A stretch of 5,616 nucleotides of DNA from an uncultured Bacilli bacterium (GCA_947628445.1 CANQZX010000062.1:1-5616); one strand, 5' to 3'; shown: positions 1-5,616, counted from the stretch's first letter. The notes: generated from the letters alone by a model not told the origin. Translations and numbers: made by a program.

Positions 1-1047
1 CAAATAATTACTAATTTAGCAGATGCTTGTGGGCCTGAAGATACAATAGAAACATGCATTAAAAAAATTAGCAATGAAGATTATGAATATAGTCATATAA
101 TCTATCATAATAGTGAAGCTTTAGCTAACAGTAATATAGTCAATAAAGACTTAAGTCCTAATGATAATAGTTATCGCTTTAGTGGTTCAAGCGAAGAGGC
201 TAAAAACTATGTTTGTTTGGATGGAACAAGTGAAGATTCAACATGTACAACCGATGCCGATTTATATCGGATAATAGGTTTCTTTCCAAATTATGATGGC
301 AAATATGAAATGAAATTAATCAAAGCTACTGAGGGAACACCAACAGAATTAGGAGATAACTCAACAGCCGAAGGTGGGGCATATAGTTCAAGCAATTATT
401 ACCATTGGAATAGTAGCAAAGGAACCAGTGATAGTGATGGTAATACAAACATGTGGCAATATAGTAATTTAAATAAAATAAACTTAAATAGCTATTATGT
501 AAATACTTATTTGGCAAAAGTAACTAATTTAAGTGAACATATAACAGAACATAAATGGACAACCGGAGGTTTAATATTTTCAAGAATATACAATGCTCAA
601 CAAACATATAATAAAGAACTAGGAACAGAAAAAATAACAACAAGCGATAGTAAATGCTATACCGAAGATAATACTAGTGCAGTTCAAAAATGTACCGAAG
701 ACGATTTAACACATACAGCCAAAATTGGTCTAATGTATGTAAGTGATTATGGATATGCTGCCTATCCTGAAGCATGGAATTCTAAAATGGGAGTGGGATC
801 TGGCGGGTATGATCAAGAAAATGTAAAAACTAATAACTGGATGGTTTTAGGTAAAACCGAATGGACAGTTTCTCGTCAATCGGAGCTTGGCTATGGTGCG
901 TGGATTGTTGGTAATCCGGGCGGTATGGGCGGCAACGCTATGTGGAACAACCATGGCGTGCGACCTGTCTTTTATTTAGATTCTTCAACCAAAATTAAAA
1001 GTGGAGCAGGCACTCATGATAATCCTTTCCGGCTATCTTGGAATTAA
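1..1047 (+). CDS. Partial surface protein with C-terminal GVRPVFYL domain (5' end missing)
   Basis: The frame is open from the first base to the TAA at 1045-1047, giving 348 visible residues; the true start lies upstream. A TTG at 217 is an internal codon and not a convincing start, because the upstream frame reads as the same protein. The product resembles large secreted or surface proteins of uncultured low-GC Bacilli that end in a module with KIGLMYVSDYGYAA (about 242-255), a TEWTVSR-like stretch (286-292), GVRPVFYL (319-326) and a terminal DNPFRL. This recognition is from memory of the family. Function is unknown; ligand binding or adhesion is a guess. Three cysteine pairs (C10/C19, C71/C82, C219/C231) suit disulfides outside the cytoplasm. 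The region is rich in N, S, T and Y. Isoleucine is mostly ATA (about 11 of 19), unlike dnaB (2 of about 28), which hints at accessory origin. Bases 871-970 are strikingly GC-rich (see the separate entry). Confidence 0.85.
   Translation, partial: QIITNLADACGPEDTIETCIKKISNEDYEYSHIIYHNSEALANSNIVNKDLSPNDNSYRFSGSSEEAKNYVCLDGTSEDSTCTTDADLYRIIGFFPNYDGKYEMKLIKATEGTPTELGDNSTAEGGAYSSSNYYHWNSSKGTSDSDGNTNMWQYSNLNKINLNSYYVNTYLAKVTNLSEHITEHKWTTGGLIFSRIYNAQQTYNKELGTEKITTSDSKCYTEDNTSAVQKCTEDDLTHTAKIGLMYVSDYGYAAYPEAWNSKMGVGSGGYDQENVKTNNWMVLGKTEWTVSRQSELGYGAWIVGNPGGMGGNAMWNNHGVRPVFYLDSSTKIKSGAGTHDNPFRLSWN
871..970 (+). other. GC-rich, adenine-poor island; candidate DGR-type variable region
   Basis: By hand count this 100-base stretch is 57% G+C and 17% A. 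The preceding 100 bases are 38% G+C and 37% A, and the following 77 bases are about 34% G+C. It encodes residues 291-323, ending in the conserved GVRP. Many codons are GGC, GGT, AAC, AAT, CAT, TAT or GCT, all reachable from AAC/AAT by changes at the adenines only, and they are interspersed with fixed codons such as GCG TGG and GGC GTG CGA. In diversity-generating retroelements a template repeat is copied with adenine mutagenesis into the 3' end of a gene whose product has a C-type-lectin/FGE-like fold, so position, length and codon pattern fit. No reverse transcriptase or template repeat is in the window, so this remains a hypothesis. Confidence 0.4.
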
Positions 1048-1073
1048 AAAAGAACTTGTGCAGTTCTTTTTTT
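1046..1073. terminator. Bidirectional intrinsic terminator between the surface gene and tspO
   Basis: A perfect 11-bp stem (1046-1056 AAAAAAGAACT paired with 1062-1072 AGTTCTTTTTT) encloses a 5-base loop, TGTGC. A run of seven T follows the GC-containing part on the + strand and a run of A precedes it, so it reads as a terminator in both directions. It overlaps the stop codons of both convergent genes (TAA at 1045-1047 on +, and the tspO stop at 1074-1072 on -), so one hairpin ends both transcripts. Confidence 0.85.
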
Positions 1074-1530
1074 AACGGTTTAAAAGATAAAAGAATAAGT
1101 TTAAATAAGTAGCAAATAGAGCCCAAATTAGATAGGGTATTTGTAAAAGGCCAGCCAGTTTTTCTTCCTTGTAAAAGACATAAATCATATCAATAACTAA
1201 TACAACTAAAAGAATAATCCAAATTAAGGCTACGAAACGCCATTTTAAAAGGAAGAAAATAAGGGGCCAAATTAAATTAACAATTAATTGAGTATAATAA
1301 CTTTTTTTAACTTGATTAGTATCTTTATCTTTAGTTTTTAGATAACCATAACTAATTCCCATTAAAATATAAAGAATAGACCAGATGACGGGAAAGAGCC
1401 AGCCGGGTGGGGCTAAAACGGGTTTATTTAAAAGATTGTAATCCATTTTGCCACTAGTAATAAAACCAACTAGGCCTCCTAAAACTAAAGGTAATAAGAT
1501 ACTTTTAAGATATATTTTAAAATTGTTCAT
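1072..1530 (-). CDS. tspO: TspO/MBR family membrane protein (tryptophan-rich sensory protein)
   Basis: The 152-residue product has the usual length and five hydrophobic segments of the TspO/MBR (peripheral benzodiazepine receptor) family: about 9-25, 43-64, 80-95, 98-119 and 126-150. Family motifs are clear: KPxLAPPGW at 36-44, then FPVIWSILYILMG (46-58) with W50, Y54, M57 and G58. QLIVNLIW (81-88) follows, and PYLIWALFATYLN (132-144) lies in the last helix. Members bind tetrapyrroles or other hydrophobic ligands in the membrane; in bacteria the physiological role is unsettled (stress, porphyrin handling), so no substrate is claimed here. The ATG at 1530 is supported by AGGAGG at 1540-1535 on the minus strand, four bases upstream. 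The gene is divergent from the Nudix gene, converges on the surface gene, and shares a terminator with the latter. Confidence 0.93.
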   Translation of the reverse strand: MNNFKIYLKSILLPLVLGGLVGFITSGKMDYNLLNKPVLAPPGWLFPVIWSILYILMGISYGYLKTKDKDTNQVKKSYYTQLIVNLIWPLIFFLLKWRFVALIWIILLVVLVIDMIYVFYKEEKLAGLLQIPYLIWALFATYLNLFFYLLNR

Positions 1531-1534
1531 GAAA

Positions 1535-1540
1535 CCTCCT
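1535..1540 (-). promoter_or_regulatory. Shine-Dalgarno site of tspO
   Basis: The minus strand reads AGGAGG followed by TTTC and the ATG. This is a full match to the anti-Shine-Dalgarno consensus and fixes the start codon. The 4-base spacer is slightly tight. Confidence 0.8.
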
Positions 1541-1546
1541 AGTAAT

Positions 1547-1552
1547 ATTGTA
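1547..1552 (-). promoter_or_regulatory. Possible -10 box for tspO
   Basis: TACAAT on the minus strand (one mismatch to TATAAT) would start transcription near 1541, just ahead of the AGGAGG. No convincing -35 hexamer is seen 16-18 bases upstream (AGTATA-like only), so this is a weak call. Confidence 0.25.
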
Positions 1553-1587
1553 TTGATTTTAAGTAAAAATATACTTGGGATGGGGAC

Positions 1588-1616
1588 TTGTGAAAGAAAG
1601 AGAAAGAGAATATAAT
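1588..1616 (+). promoter_or_regulatory. Predicted sigma-A promoter for the Nudix gene
   Basis: TTGTGA at 1588-1593 (four of six consensus bases) is separated by exactly 17 bases from a perfect TATAAT at 1611-1616. Transcription would start near 1622-1623, leaving a leader of only about 11-12 bases that begins at the AGGAGA ribosome-binding site (1623-1628). Confidence 0.6.
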
Positions 1617-1633
1617 GAAAATAGGAGAAGTAA

Positions 1634-2152
1634 ATGGAAATAGTTAAAATAATTGATGAAAAGGGAAATTATTTAGGGCAAACAATGAGTATGGATTTAG
1701 CCCATCAAAAGAGTTTATTACATGAAGCGGTTGTGGTTTTTATTGTTAATTCTCAAAAACAAATCTTATTAGGTAAAAGAAGTGGTAAAGAAGCTGCTGA
1801 TCAAGGTAAATGGGGTCTTTTGGCTGGCCATGTAGATCAAAAGGAAACCAAAGTTGAAGCGATAAGAAGAGAATTAAAAGAAGAAATTGGTTTAGATTTT
1901 GCGGATAATGAATTCCATCCTTTAGATTATACGGAATTAAATCAAGAAAAGCATAATGCCCATTTAATCTATTTTTATTATTTAAAAGCCGATTTTGCGA
2001 TAAGTGATTGTCATATGCAAAAAGACGAACTTAGTGCTCTAAAATGGGTAGATATTGATACAGTTATTAATTTAGTTAAGAATAATGATGCGACTATTAT
2101 TACCAAACCGGGAAGATTACCTTTATTTGAAATGATGAAAGAAATGGAATAA
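1634..2152 (+). CDS. Nudix hydrolase, isopentenyl-diphosphate-isomerase-like/YfcD-type
   Basis: The 172-residue cytosolic protein carries a perfect Nudix box, G-x5-E-x7-RE-L-x-EE-x-G-L, at residues 65-87. The metal-binding carboxylates are E80, E83 and E84. Nudix enzymes hydrolyse nucleoside diphosphates linked to another moiety, using Mg2+ or Mn2+. The N-terminal arrangement (DEKGNYLGQT at 8-17, then LLHEAVVVFIVN at 28-39, LLGKRS at 45-50 and GKWGLLAGHV at 58-67) resembles the IDI-like/YfcD branch, so the substrate may not be a plain nucleotide; it cannot be read from sequence. The ATG at 1634 follows AGGAGA by 5 bases. The gene is divergent from tspO and ends 58 bases before dnaB. No hairpin terminator is visible after it, so read-through into dnaB is possible. 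Confidence 0.9.
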   Translation: MEIVKIIDEKGNYLGQTMSMDLAHQKSLLHEAVVVFIVNSQKQILLGKRSGKEAADQGKWGLLAGHVDQKETKVEAIRRELKEEIGLDFADNEFHPLDYTELNQEKHNAHLIYFYYLKADFAISDCHMQKDELSALKWVDIDTVINLVKNNDATIITKPGRLPLFEMMKEME

Positions 2153-2155
2153 TTC

Positions 2156-2184
2156 TTGGCATTTAAGTTATTTTCTTTTATAAT
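2156..2184 (+). promoter_or_regulatory. Strong predicted sigma-A promoter of dnaB-dnaI
   Basis: TTGGCA at 2156-2161 lies 17 bases upstream of a perfect TATAAT at 2179-2184, giving 11 of 12 consensus bases with ideal spacing. The -35 box begins four bases after the Nudix stop codon. The predicted start is near 2191, about 20 bases before the dnaB ATG. Confidence 0.8.
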
Positions 2185-2199
2185 AGAAATTAAAAGAAA
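2172..2199. repeat. 9-bp inverted repeat around the dnaB -10 box
   Basis: TTTCTTTTA at 2172-2180 and its exact complement TAAAAGAAA at 2191-2199 flank a 10-base centre that carries most of the -10 hexamer. The right arm runs into the dnaB Shine-Dalgarno (AAAGGA, 2197-2202). It could be an operator dyad. In read-through transcripts from the Nudix gene it could form a weak hairpin that covers part of the ribosome-binding site. The arms are almost pure A/T, so chance is possible. Confidence 0.35.
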
Positions 2200-2210
2200 G
2201 GAAATGTAAA

Positions 2211-3476
2211 ATGGATAATATAACAATTTTACCCGCGGATGTATATATTGTTAATAATCGAACTATTTTACAGGAATTTGATAAAAAAGTTCTGCTTTCT
2301 TTTTATGAACCAATTTTAGGTCATTTAGCCATTGGTCTTTATTTGACTTTATGGAATGATTTAGATAATTTTAAACAATTTAGTAAAGAATTTACCCATC
2401 ATCATTTGATGAGTATTTTGGGTTGTTCCCTTAAAAATATTACGACGGCGAGAGAATCCTTAGAAGCCGTAGGTTTAATGAAAACTTTTGTGAAAACGGG
2501 GGGTAATGTTAATCGTTATCTTTATGAATTATATTCGCCTTTAAGTCCCAATGAATTTTTTAATCATCCGGTTTTAAACGTCGTTTTATATAATAATATT
2601 GGCGCCACGGAATATCGTAATTTACAAAAACAATATGAAAAAGTGAAAATCGATGTTAAAGATTATGTGGAAATTACCAAACAATTAGATGATGTTTATG
2701 AATCGGCAATGGATCTTAATTTAGTGACGGGCTTAGAACGCGAAACGGGCGATATTAAAACGGGGGAAAAAATCGACTTTGATTTAATTTTATCTTCGAT
2801 TCCCAAGGGGGCTATTAATGAACGGGCCTTTAATAAAAAGACACGGGAATTAATTAATCAATTGGCCTTTTTATATAAATTAGATACTTTAAAAATGATG
2901 GAATTAATTCGCACTGTTTTAAATGAATATGGTATGATCGATAAAAATAGTTTACGCTTGGCGGCCCGAAAGTATTATCAATTTAATCATGGGGCTCTAC
3001 CAACTTTGATTTATCGAAGTCAACCTGAATATTTAAAAACGCCAAGTGGGGATAATTCCTTAAGGGGCCAATTAATTCAAATCTTTGAAAATATTAATCC
3101 GGTTGATTTTTTAAGAGCCAAATATCATGGTAGTAAACCGACGAGTCGAGATATTAAATTAATTGAAAACTTAGTTATGGATTTAGAAATGCCTCCAGCA
3201 GTAGTAAATGTTTTACTCGATTATGTTTTAAAAACCAGTAATAATAAATTAGTAAAAGAATATGTTGAAACGATAGCAGGTCAATGGAAAAGAGCTGGTT
3301 TACAAACCGCGGATGAAGCAATGGAATTTGCCGAAAAAGAGCATCTCAAGAAAAGTAAAAAAGAAATGCCAAAACCAAATAAAGAACCACTTTGGTTTAA
3401 TAAAACAATTGAAAAAGAAACCATCGCCGAAAGTGAACAAGCCGAATTAGCCGATTTATTGAAGGAGTTTAACTAA
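2211..3476 (+). CDS. dnaB: Replication initiation and membrane attachment protein DnaB (helicase co-loader)
   Basis: The 421-residue protein matches Bacillus-type DnaB, not the E. coli helicase of the same name. With DnaD and DnaI it brings the replicative helicase to the origin and to restart sites. The N-terminal winged-helix part shows LPADVYIVNNR (7-17), FYEPILGHLAIGLYLTLW (31-48) and LSPNEFF...LNVVLYNNIG (111-131), which align by eye with the B. subtilis protein. Two DnaD-like helical regions follow, at roughly 190-260 and 290-370. The second ends with the family's YxxxIxxxW motif (Y351, I355, W359), associated with DNA binding. The tail from 375 is charged (EKEHLKKSKKE). AAAGGA at 2197-2202 sits 8 bases before the ATG. 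The gene overlaps dnaI by one base, so the two are translationally coupled. No nrdR precedes it within the window, unlike in Bacillus. Confidence 0.95.
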   Translation: MDNITILPADVYIVNNRTILQEFDKKVLLSFYEPILGHLAIGLYLTLWNDLDNFKQFSKEFTHHHLMSILGCSLKNITTARESLEAVGLMKTFVKTGGNVNRYLYELYSPLSPNEFFNHPVLNVVLYNNIGATEYRNLQKQYEKVKIDVKDYVEITKQLDDVYESAMDLNLVTGLERETGDIKTGEKIDFDLILSSIPKGAINERAFNKKTRELINQLAFLYKLDTLKMMELIRTVLNEYGMIDKNSLRLAARKYYQFNHGALPTLIYRSQPEYLKTPSGDNSLRGQLIQIFENINPVDFLRAKYHGSKPTSRDIKLIENLVMDLEMPPAVVNVLLDYVLKTSNNKLVKEYVETIAGQWKRAGLQTADEAMEFAEKEHLKKSKKEMPKPNKEPLWFNKTIEKETIAESEQAELADLLKEFN

Positions 3477-4366
3477 TGGAAAAAATGCATATGACTTTAA
3501 ATGCGAAAATTACCCAAGAATTAAAGGATAATTATGAAAAAGCCTTAACCGATAAAGATTTTCAAAAATTAGTTACCAGTTTAAAAATAAGTAACGAATT
3601 GGGTCAAAAAAATACCTCGAAGTTAGAAGATACTGTGGCTGAATTAAAAAATTGTCGGAAATGTCAAGGTTTATTTATGTGTGCTAATAAAGTAACGGGC
3701 CATGTTTATTATCCGGAAAAAGAAGAGGAAAGATTAAACTTTAGTTATGTGGCTTGTAAATATCAAAAAGAAATGGAACAAGCCAAGAGTAATAAACAAA
3801 AAGATTTAAATGATATTGCTAATGCGCGGATGAAAGATATCGATATTACGGATAAAAAACGAGTACCCATTATTAAATGGTTAAAAAACTTTTATGATCA
3901 ATATGAACCCATTAATAATTTAAAAGGATTATATTTGCATGGTTCCTTTGGCAGTGGCAAAACTTATTTAATTGCCGCCTTATTAAATGAACTTGCCCTT
4001 AAAAAACATGCCCAAGTAGAAATTGTTTATTTTCCGGAATTGCTGCGGAATCTAAAAGAAGATTTTACGACTTTAGAGGATAAATTATATTATTATGAAA
4101 CAGTAGATATTTTATTTATTGACGATATTGGCGCCGAAAATGTGACGAGTTGGGGCCGGGATGAAATCTTAGGCACAATTTTACAAAGCCGGATGAATAA
4201 TAAATTAACAACTTTTTTTACCTCCAACTTTACTATTGCCGAATTAGAAAAACATTTGGCCCTAACTAAAGGGAGCGAAGATGTCGTTAAAGCCCGGCGC
4301 ATTATTGAACGCATTAAACAATTAACGGAGGATTTAGAATTAGTAAGTGTTAACCGGCGGAGTTAA
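3476..4366 (+). CDS. dnaI: Primosomal protein DnaI, AAA+ helicase loader
   Basis: The 296-residue protein is a DnaI/DnaC-type ATPase that loads the hexameric replicative helicase onto single-stranded DNA. Its N-terminal domain keeps the zinc ligands of B. subtilis DnaI in matching order (C60, C63, H76 and C94, with an extra C69). The C-terminal AAA+ domain has Walker A GSFGSGKT (156-163), Walker B ILFIDDIG (212-219, with D216/D217), sensor I TSN (249-251) and an arginine-rich RRIIERI (274-280), where the arginine finger or sensor residues are expected. TSWGRDEILGT (224-234) is also typical of DnaI. The start ATG shares a base with the dnaB stop (TAATG) and has AAGGAG at 3462-3467, 8 bases upstream. 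A second ATG nine bases in is a weaker candidate because its spacing is long. Confidence 0.96.
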   Translation: MEKMHMTLNAKITQELKDNYEKALTDKDFQKLVTSLKISNELGQKNTSKLEDTVAELKNCRKCQGLFMCANKVTGHVYYPEKEEERLNFSYVACKYQKEMEQAKSNKQKDLNDIANARMKDIDITDKKRVPIIKWLKNFYDQYEPINNLKGLYLHGSFGSGKTYLIAALLNELALKKHAQVEIVYFPELLRNLKEDFTTLEDKLYYYETVDILFIDDIGAENVTSWGRDEILGTILQSRMNNKLTTFFTSNFTIAELEKHLALTKGSEDVVKARRIIERIKQLTEDLELVSVNRRS

Positions 4367-4369
4367 TAA

Positions 4370-4398
4370 TTGTTTTACTCGCAATTTTGTGATAAACT
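4370..4398 (+). promoter_or_regulatory. Possible extended -10 promoter of the TasA-like gene
   Basis: TTGTTT at 4370-4375, a 17-base spacer and TAAACT at 4393-4398 preceded by TGA make an extended -10 type promoter with imperfect hexamers. Transcription would begin near 4405, about 12 bases before the preferred ATG. No hairpin terminator separates this gene from dnaI, so some co-transcription is also possible. Confidence 0.45.
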
Positions 4399-4416
4399 TA
4401 AAGTAGGGTGGATAAA

Positions 4417-5541
4417 ATGAAGGTCAAAGAATTATTAAAAAAATTCTATCAAAAGCGCAATTTATTTATTATTGTTTGTGTTTTAGTTTTAACCCTAAGT
4501 ACCATTGGGATATCTTATTCGGCCTTTTTTACTGTTAAATCGAATACCGATAATCAAACTTTAACCACCGGTGAGTTAGCCGTTTCTTATAGTGGCGATG
4601 GTACGGCAGTTTTTCCGAGTGTATTAGAACCTATTTCAGATCGGGATGGCTTAAATCAAACCAATAATAAAATAATTCATATAGCTAATACGGGAACTTT
4701 AGATAGTGAATATGTTTTGACGGTAGGTTATGATATGGATAAATTTAAAGCCCGCGAAGGGGCCAAAGAGGATGATATTTTAACTCCGATTGAATTTGTC
4801 AAAATTGCCGTTTATGAATACGATAGTGCGAGTGGGGCTTCAACTCCTTTAACTGGCCCTTTGAGTATTGGCGATTTACCGGTTTATGAATATAATCAAG
4901 ATGATCAAAAATTAAATCGTTATAGTCTTTTATTTGGTAGTGTTGGTAGTGCTACGAGTGGTAATGCCACCAAGAATTATCAAGTTAAAGTTTGGCTTTC
5001 GGATAAGACAACTCCTAGTGCTAGCAATTCCTTTTTCTATATCAATAGTGAAATTGTGGCCACCGTTGCTAATGCCAAAGAAGACTTTACTTTTACCGGT
5101 AAACTTTTAAATGCTGATGCTACTGCAGTAGCTAATGCGACAATTTCTTTTCAAAATGGTTCGCGGAAAATAACAACGGGGGAAGATGGTAGTTTTACTA
5201 TCGAAAAGATTCCGGAAGGAACGTATAATATTTTAATTAATGATACCATCAGTGGTAATATAACGATTAAAGCGGGAGCTAAAACAAGTGTTGCACCCTA
5301 TGGCCCAACATTTACCGCGGTAGCGGGTTCTAATATTTTCCAAAATGCTTATACTTATGGCACAACTATTAATAATTTAATGAAAGCTAATAGTTTTAAT
5401 ACCTCATCTGATGCTATTACAATGGAAAATAAAAGTTATAATTTAAGTCCAACTTATGAATTAGTAATCGATAATAATAGTGAACTAACTCCTTTGAATA
5501 TTACAATTAGTGATACAGCCATTACTAATATGACTTTTTAA
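4417..5541 (+). CDS. Secreted TasA/camelysin-like protein with a carboxypeptidase-regulatory-like C-terminal domain
   Basis: The 374-residue product starts with basic residues and one hydrophobic segment (about 17-36, LFIIVCVLVLTLSTIGISYS), a secretion signal. SYSAFFTVKSNTDNQTLTTG (33-52) follows, the N-terminal pattern typical of TasA/CalY-type proteins, which form extracellular fibres or sit in the envelope and are usually processed by SipW-type peptidases. The beta-rich core runs to about 219. Residues about 226-290 look like a carboxypeptidase-regulatory/CnaB-like beta sandwich: TGKLLNAD...ATISFQNG, TGEDGSFTIEKIPEGTYNI (254-272), then NITIKAG. The last 80 residues are unassigned. The ATG at 4417 is preferred to a GTG at 4408, because the AGGGTGG Shine-Dalgarno-like sequence (4405-4411) overlaps that GTG and serves the ATG. 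No sipW lies in the window. Fibre formation is inferred from the family only. Confidence 0.75.
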   Translation: MKVKELLKKFYQKRNLFIIVCVLVLTLSTIGISYSAFFTVKSNTDNQTLTTGELAVSYSGDGTAVFPSVLEPISDRDGLNQTNNKIIHIANTGTLDSEYVLTVGYDMDKFKAREGAKEDDILTPIEFVKIAVYEYDSASGASTPLTGPLSIGDLPVYEYNQDDQKLNRYSLLFGSVGSATSGNATKNYQVKVWLSDKTTPSASNSFFYINSEIVATVANAKEDFTFTGKLLNADATAVANATISFQNGSRKITTGEDGSFTIEKIPEGTYNILINDTISGNITIKAGAKTSVAPYGPTFTAVAGSNIFQNAYTYGTTINNLMKANSFNTSSDAITMENKSYNLSPTYELVIDNNSELTPLNITISDTAITNMTF

Positions 5542-5545
5542 GGGG

Positions 5546-5592
5546 CTGTCCGGAAATTAAGTGATTAATTTCTTGACAGTTTCTTTTATTTT
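5546..5592 (+). terminator. Long hairpin with T-rich tail after the TasA-like gene
   Basis: A 15-base left arm (5546-5560, CTGTCCGGAAATTAA) pairs with 5565-5579 (TTAATTTCTTGACAG) around a GTGA loop. Pairing is 14 of 15, counting one G-U wobble, with one C/T mismatch. TTTCTTTTATTTT follows, as in an intrinsic terminator, and it begins five bases after the stop codon. The GGGGCTGTC at 5542-5550 also resembles the ends of some insertion sequences, so an IS edge is an alternative. Confidence 0.6.
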
Positions 5593-5616
5593 GGCTTTAC
5601 ATATGGAAATTTTTCA

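Noticed and set aside
217..219. TTG as start of the left surface protein
   Set aside because: The frame is open to the window edge and the upstream residues (including a C10/C19 pair) read as the same kind of protein. No Shine-Dalgarno precedes the TTG.
326..517. Minus-strand 63-codon open frame
   Set aside because: It lies wholly antisense to the surface gene, has low-complexity L/Y/H composition, no ribosome-binding site and no recognisable motif.
2011..2226. Minus-strand 71-codon open frame
   Set aside because: It overlaps the Nudix gene end, the strong dnaB promoter and the dnaB start on the opposite strand. It is an AT-rich shadow frame.
4093..4314. Minus-strand 73-codon open frame
   Set aside because: It is antisense to the conserved Walker B to sensor region of dnaI, with no supporting signal.
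4368..4386. Small AATTG/CAATT inverted repeat after dnaI as a terminator
   Set aside because: The stem is only five A/T-rich pairs around a long loop and lacks a T-tract, so it is unlikely to stop transcription.
4408..4410. GTG as start of the TasA-like protein
   Set aside because: The only Shine-Dalgarno-like sequence overlaps this GTG and is correctly spaced for the ATG at 4417. The predicted transcription start is also only three bases upstream of the GTG.
1..5616. Mollicute-style TGA tryptophan code
   Set aside because: Tryptophan positions in conserved motifs (TspO, DnaB W359, DnaI TSW) are all TGG, and reading frames end normally without in-frame TGA.

Overview
The window is low-GC DNA with Shine-Dalgarno-led genes, TGG-encoded tryptophan (no TGA recoding seen) and a Gram-positive helicase-loader pair (dnaB and dnaI of the Bacillus type). 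Together with a TasA/camelysin-like protein and a GVRPVFYL-type surface protein, this points to an uncultured Bacilli-class Firmicute, perhaps a gut or animal-associated one. The lineage is an inference from gene families, not a measurement.

Layout: (1) 1-1047 (+) is the 3' part of a large, probably extracytoplasmic protein whose start lies outside the window. Its last ~100 coding bases are a sharp GC-rich, adenine-poor island that resembles a diversity-generating-retroelement variable region. (2) 1046-1072 is a perfect hairpin that serves as a shared terminator for this gene and the convergent tspO. (3) 1072-1530 (-) encodes a TspO/MBR five-helix membrane protein. (4) 1634-2152 (+) encodes a Nudix hydrolase divergent from tspO, with its own promoter. 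(5) A near-consensus promoter at 2156-2184 drives dnaB (2211-3476) and dnaI (3476-4366), which overlap by one base. Their products load the replicative helicase onto origin DNA. (6) 4417-5541 (+) encodes a secreted TasA-like protein joined to a carboxypeptidase-regulatory-like beta domain. (7) The last 75 bases hold a long hairpin followed by T-rich sequence. It is either the terminator of the TasA-like gene or the edge of an insertion sequence.

The conserved core (dnaB-dnaI, Nudix, tspO) sits between two envelope or surface genes. The first surface gene prefers ATA for isoleucine, whereas dnaB almost never uses ATA, so the left edge of the window is probably accessory DNA. No reverse transcriptase, template repeat, RNA gene or CRISPR array is visible. 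Every stretch without a gene is shorter than 110 bases.
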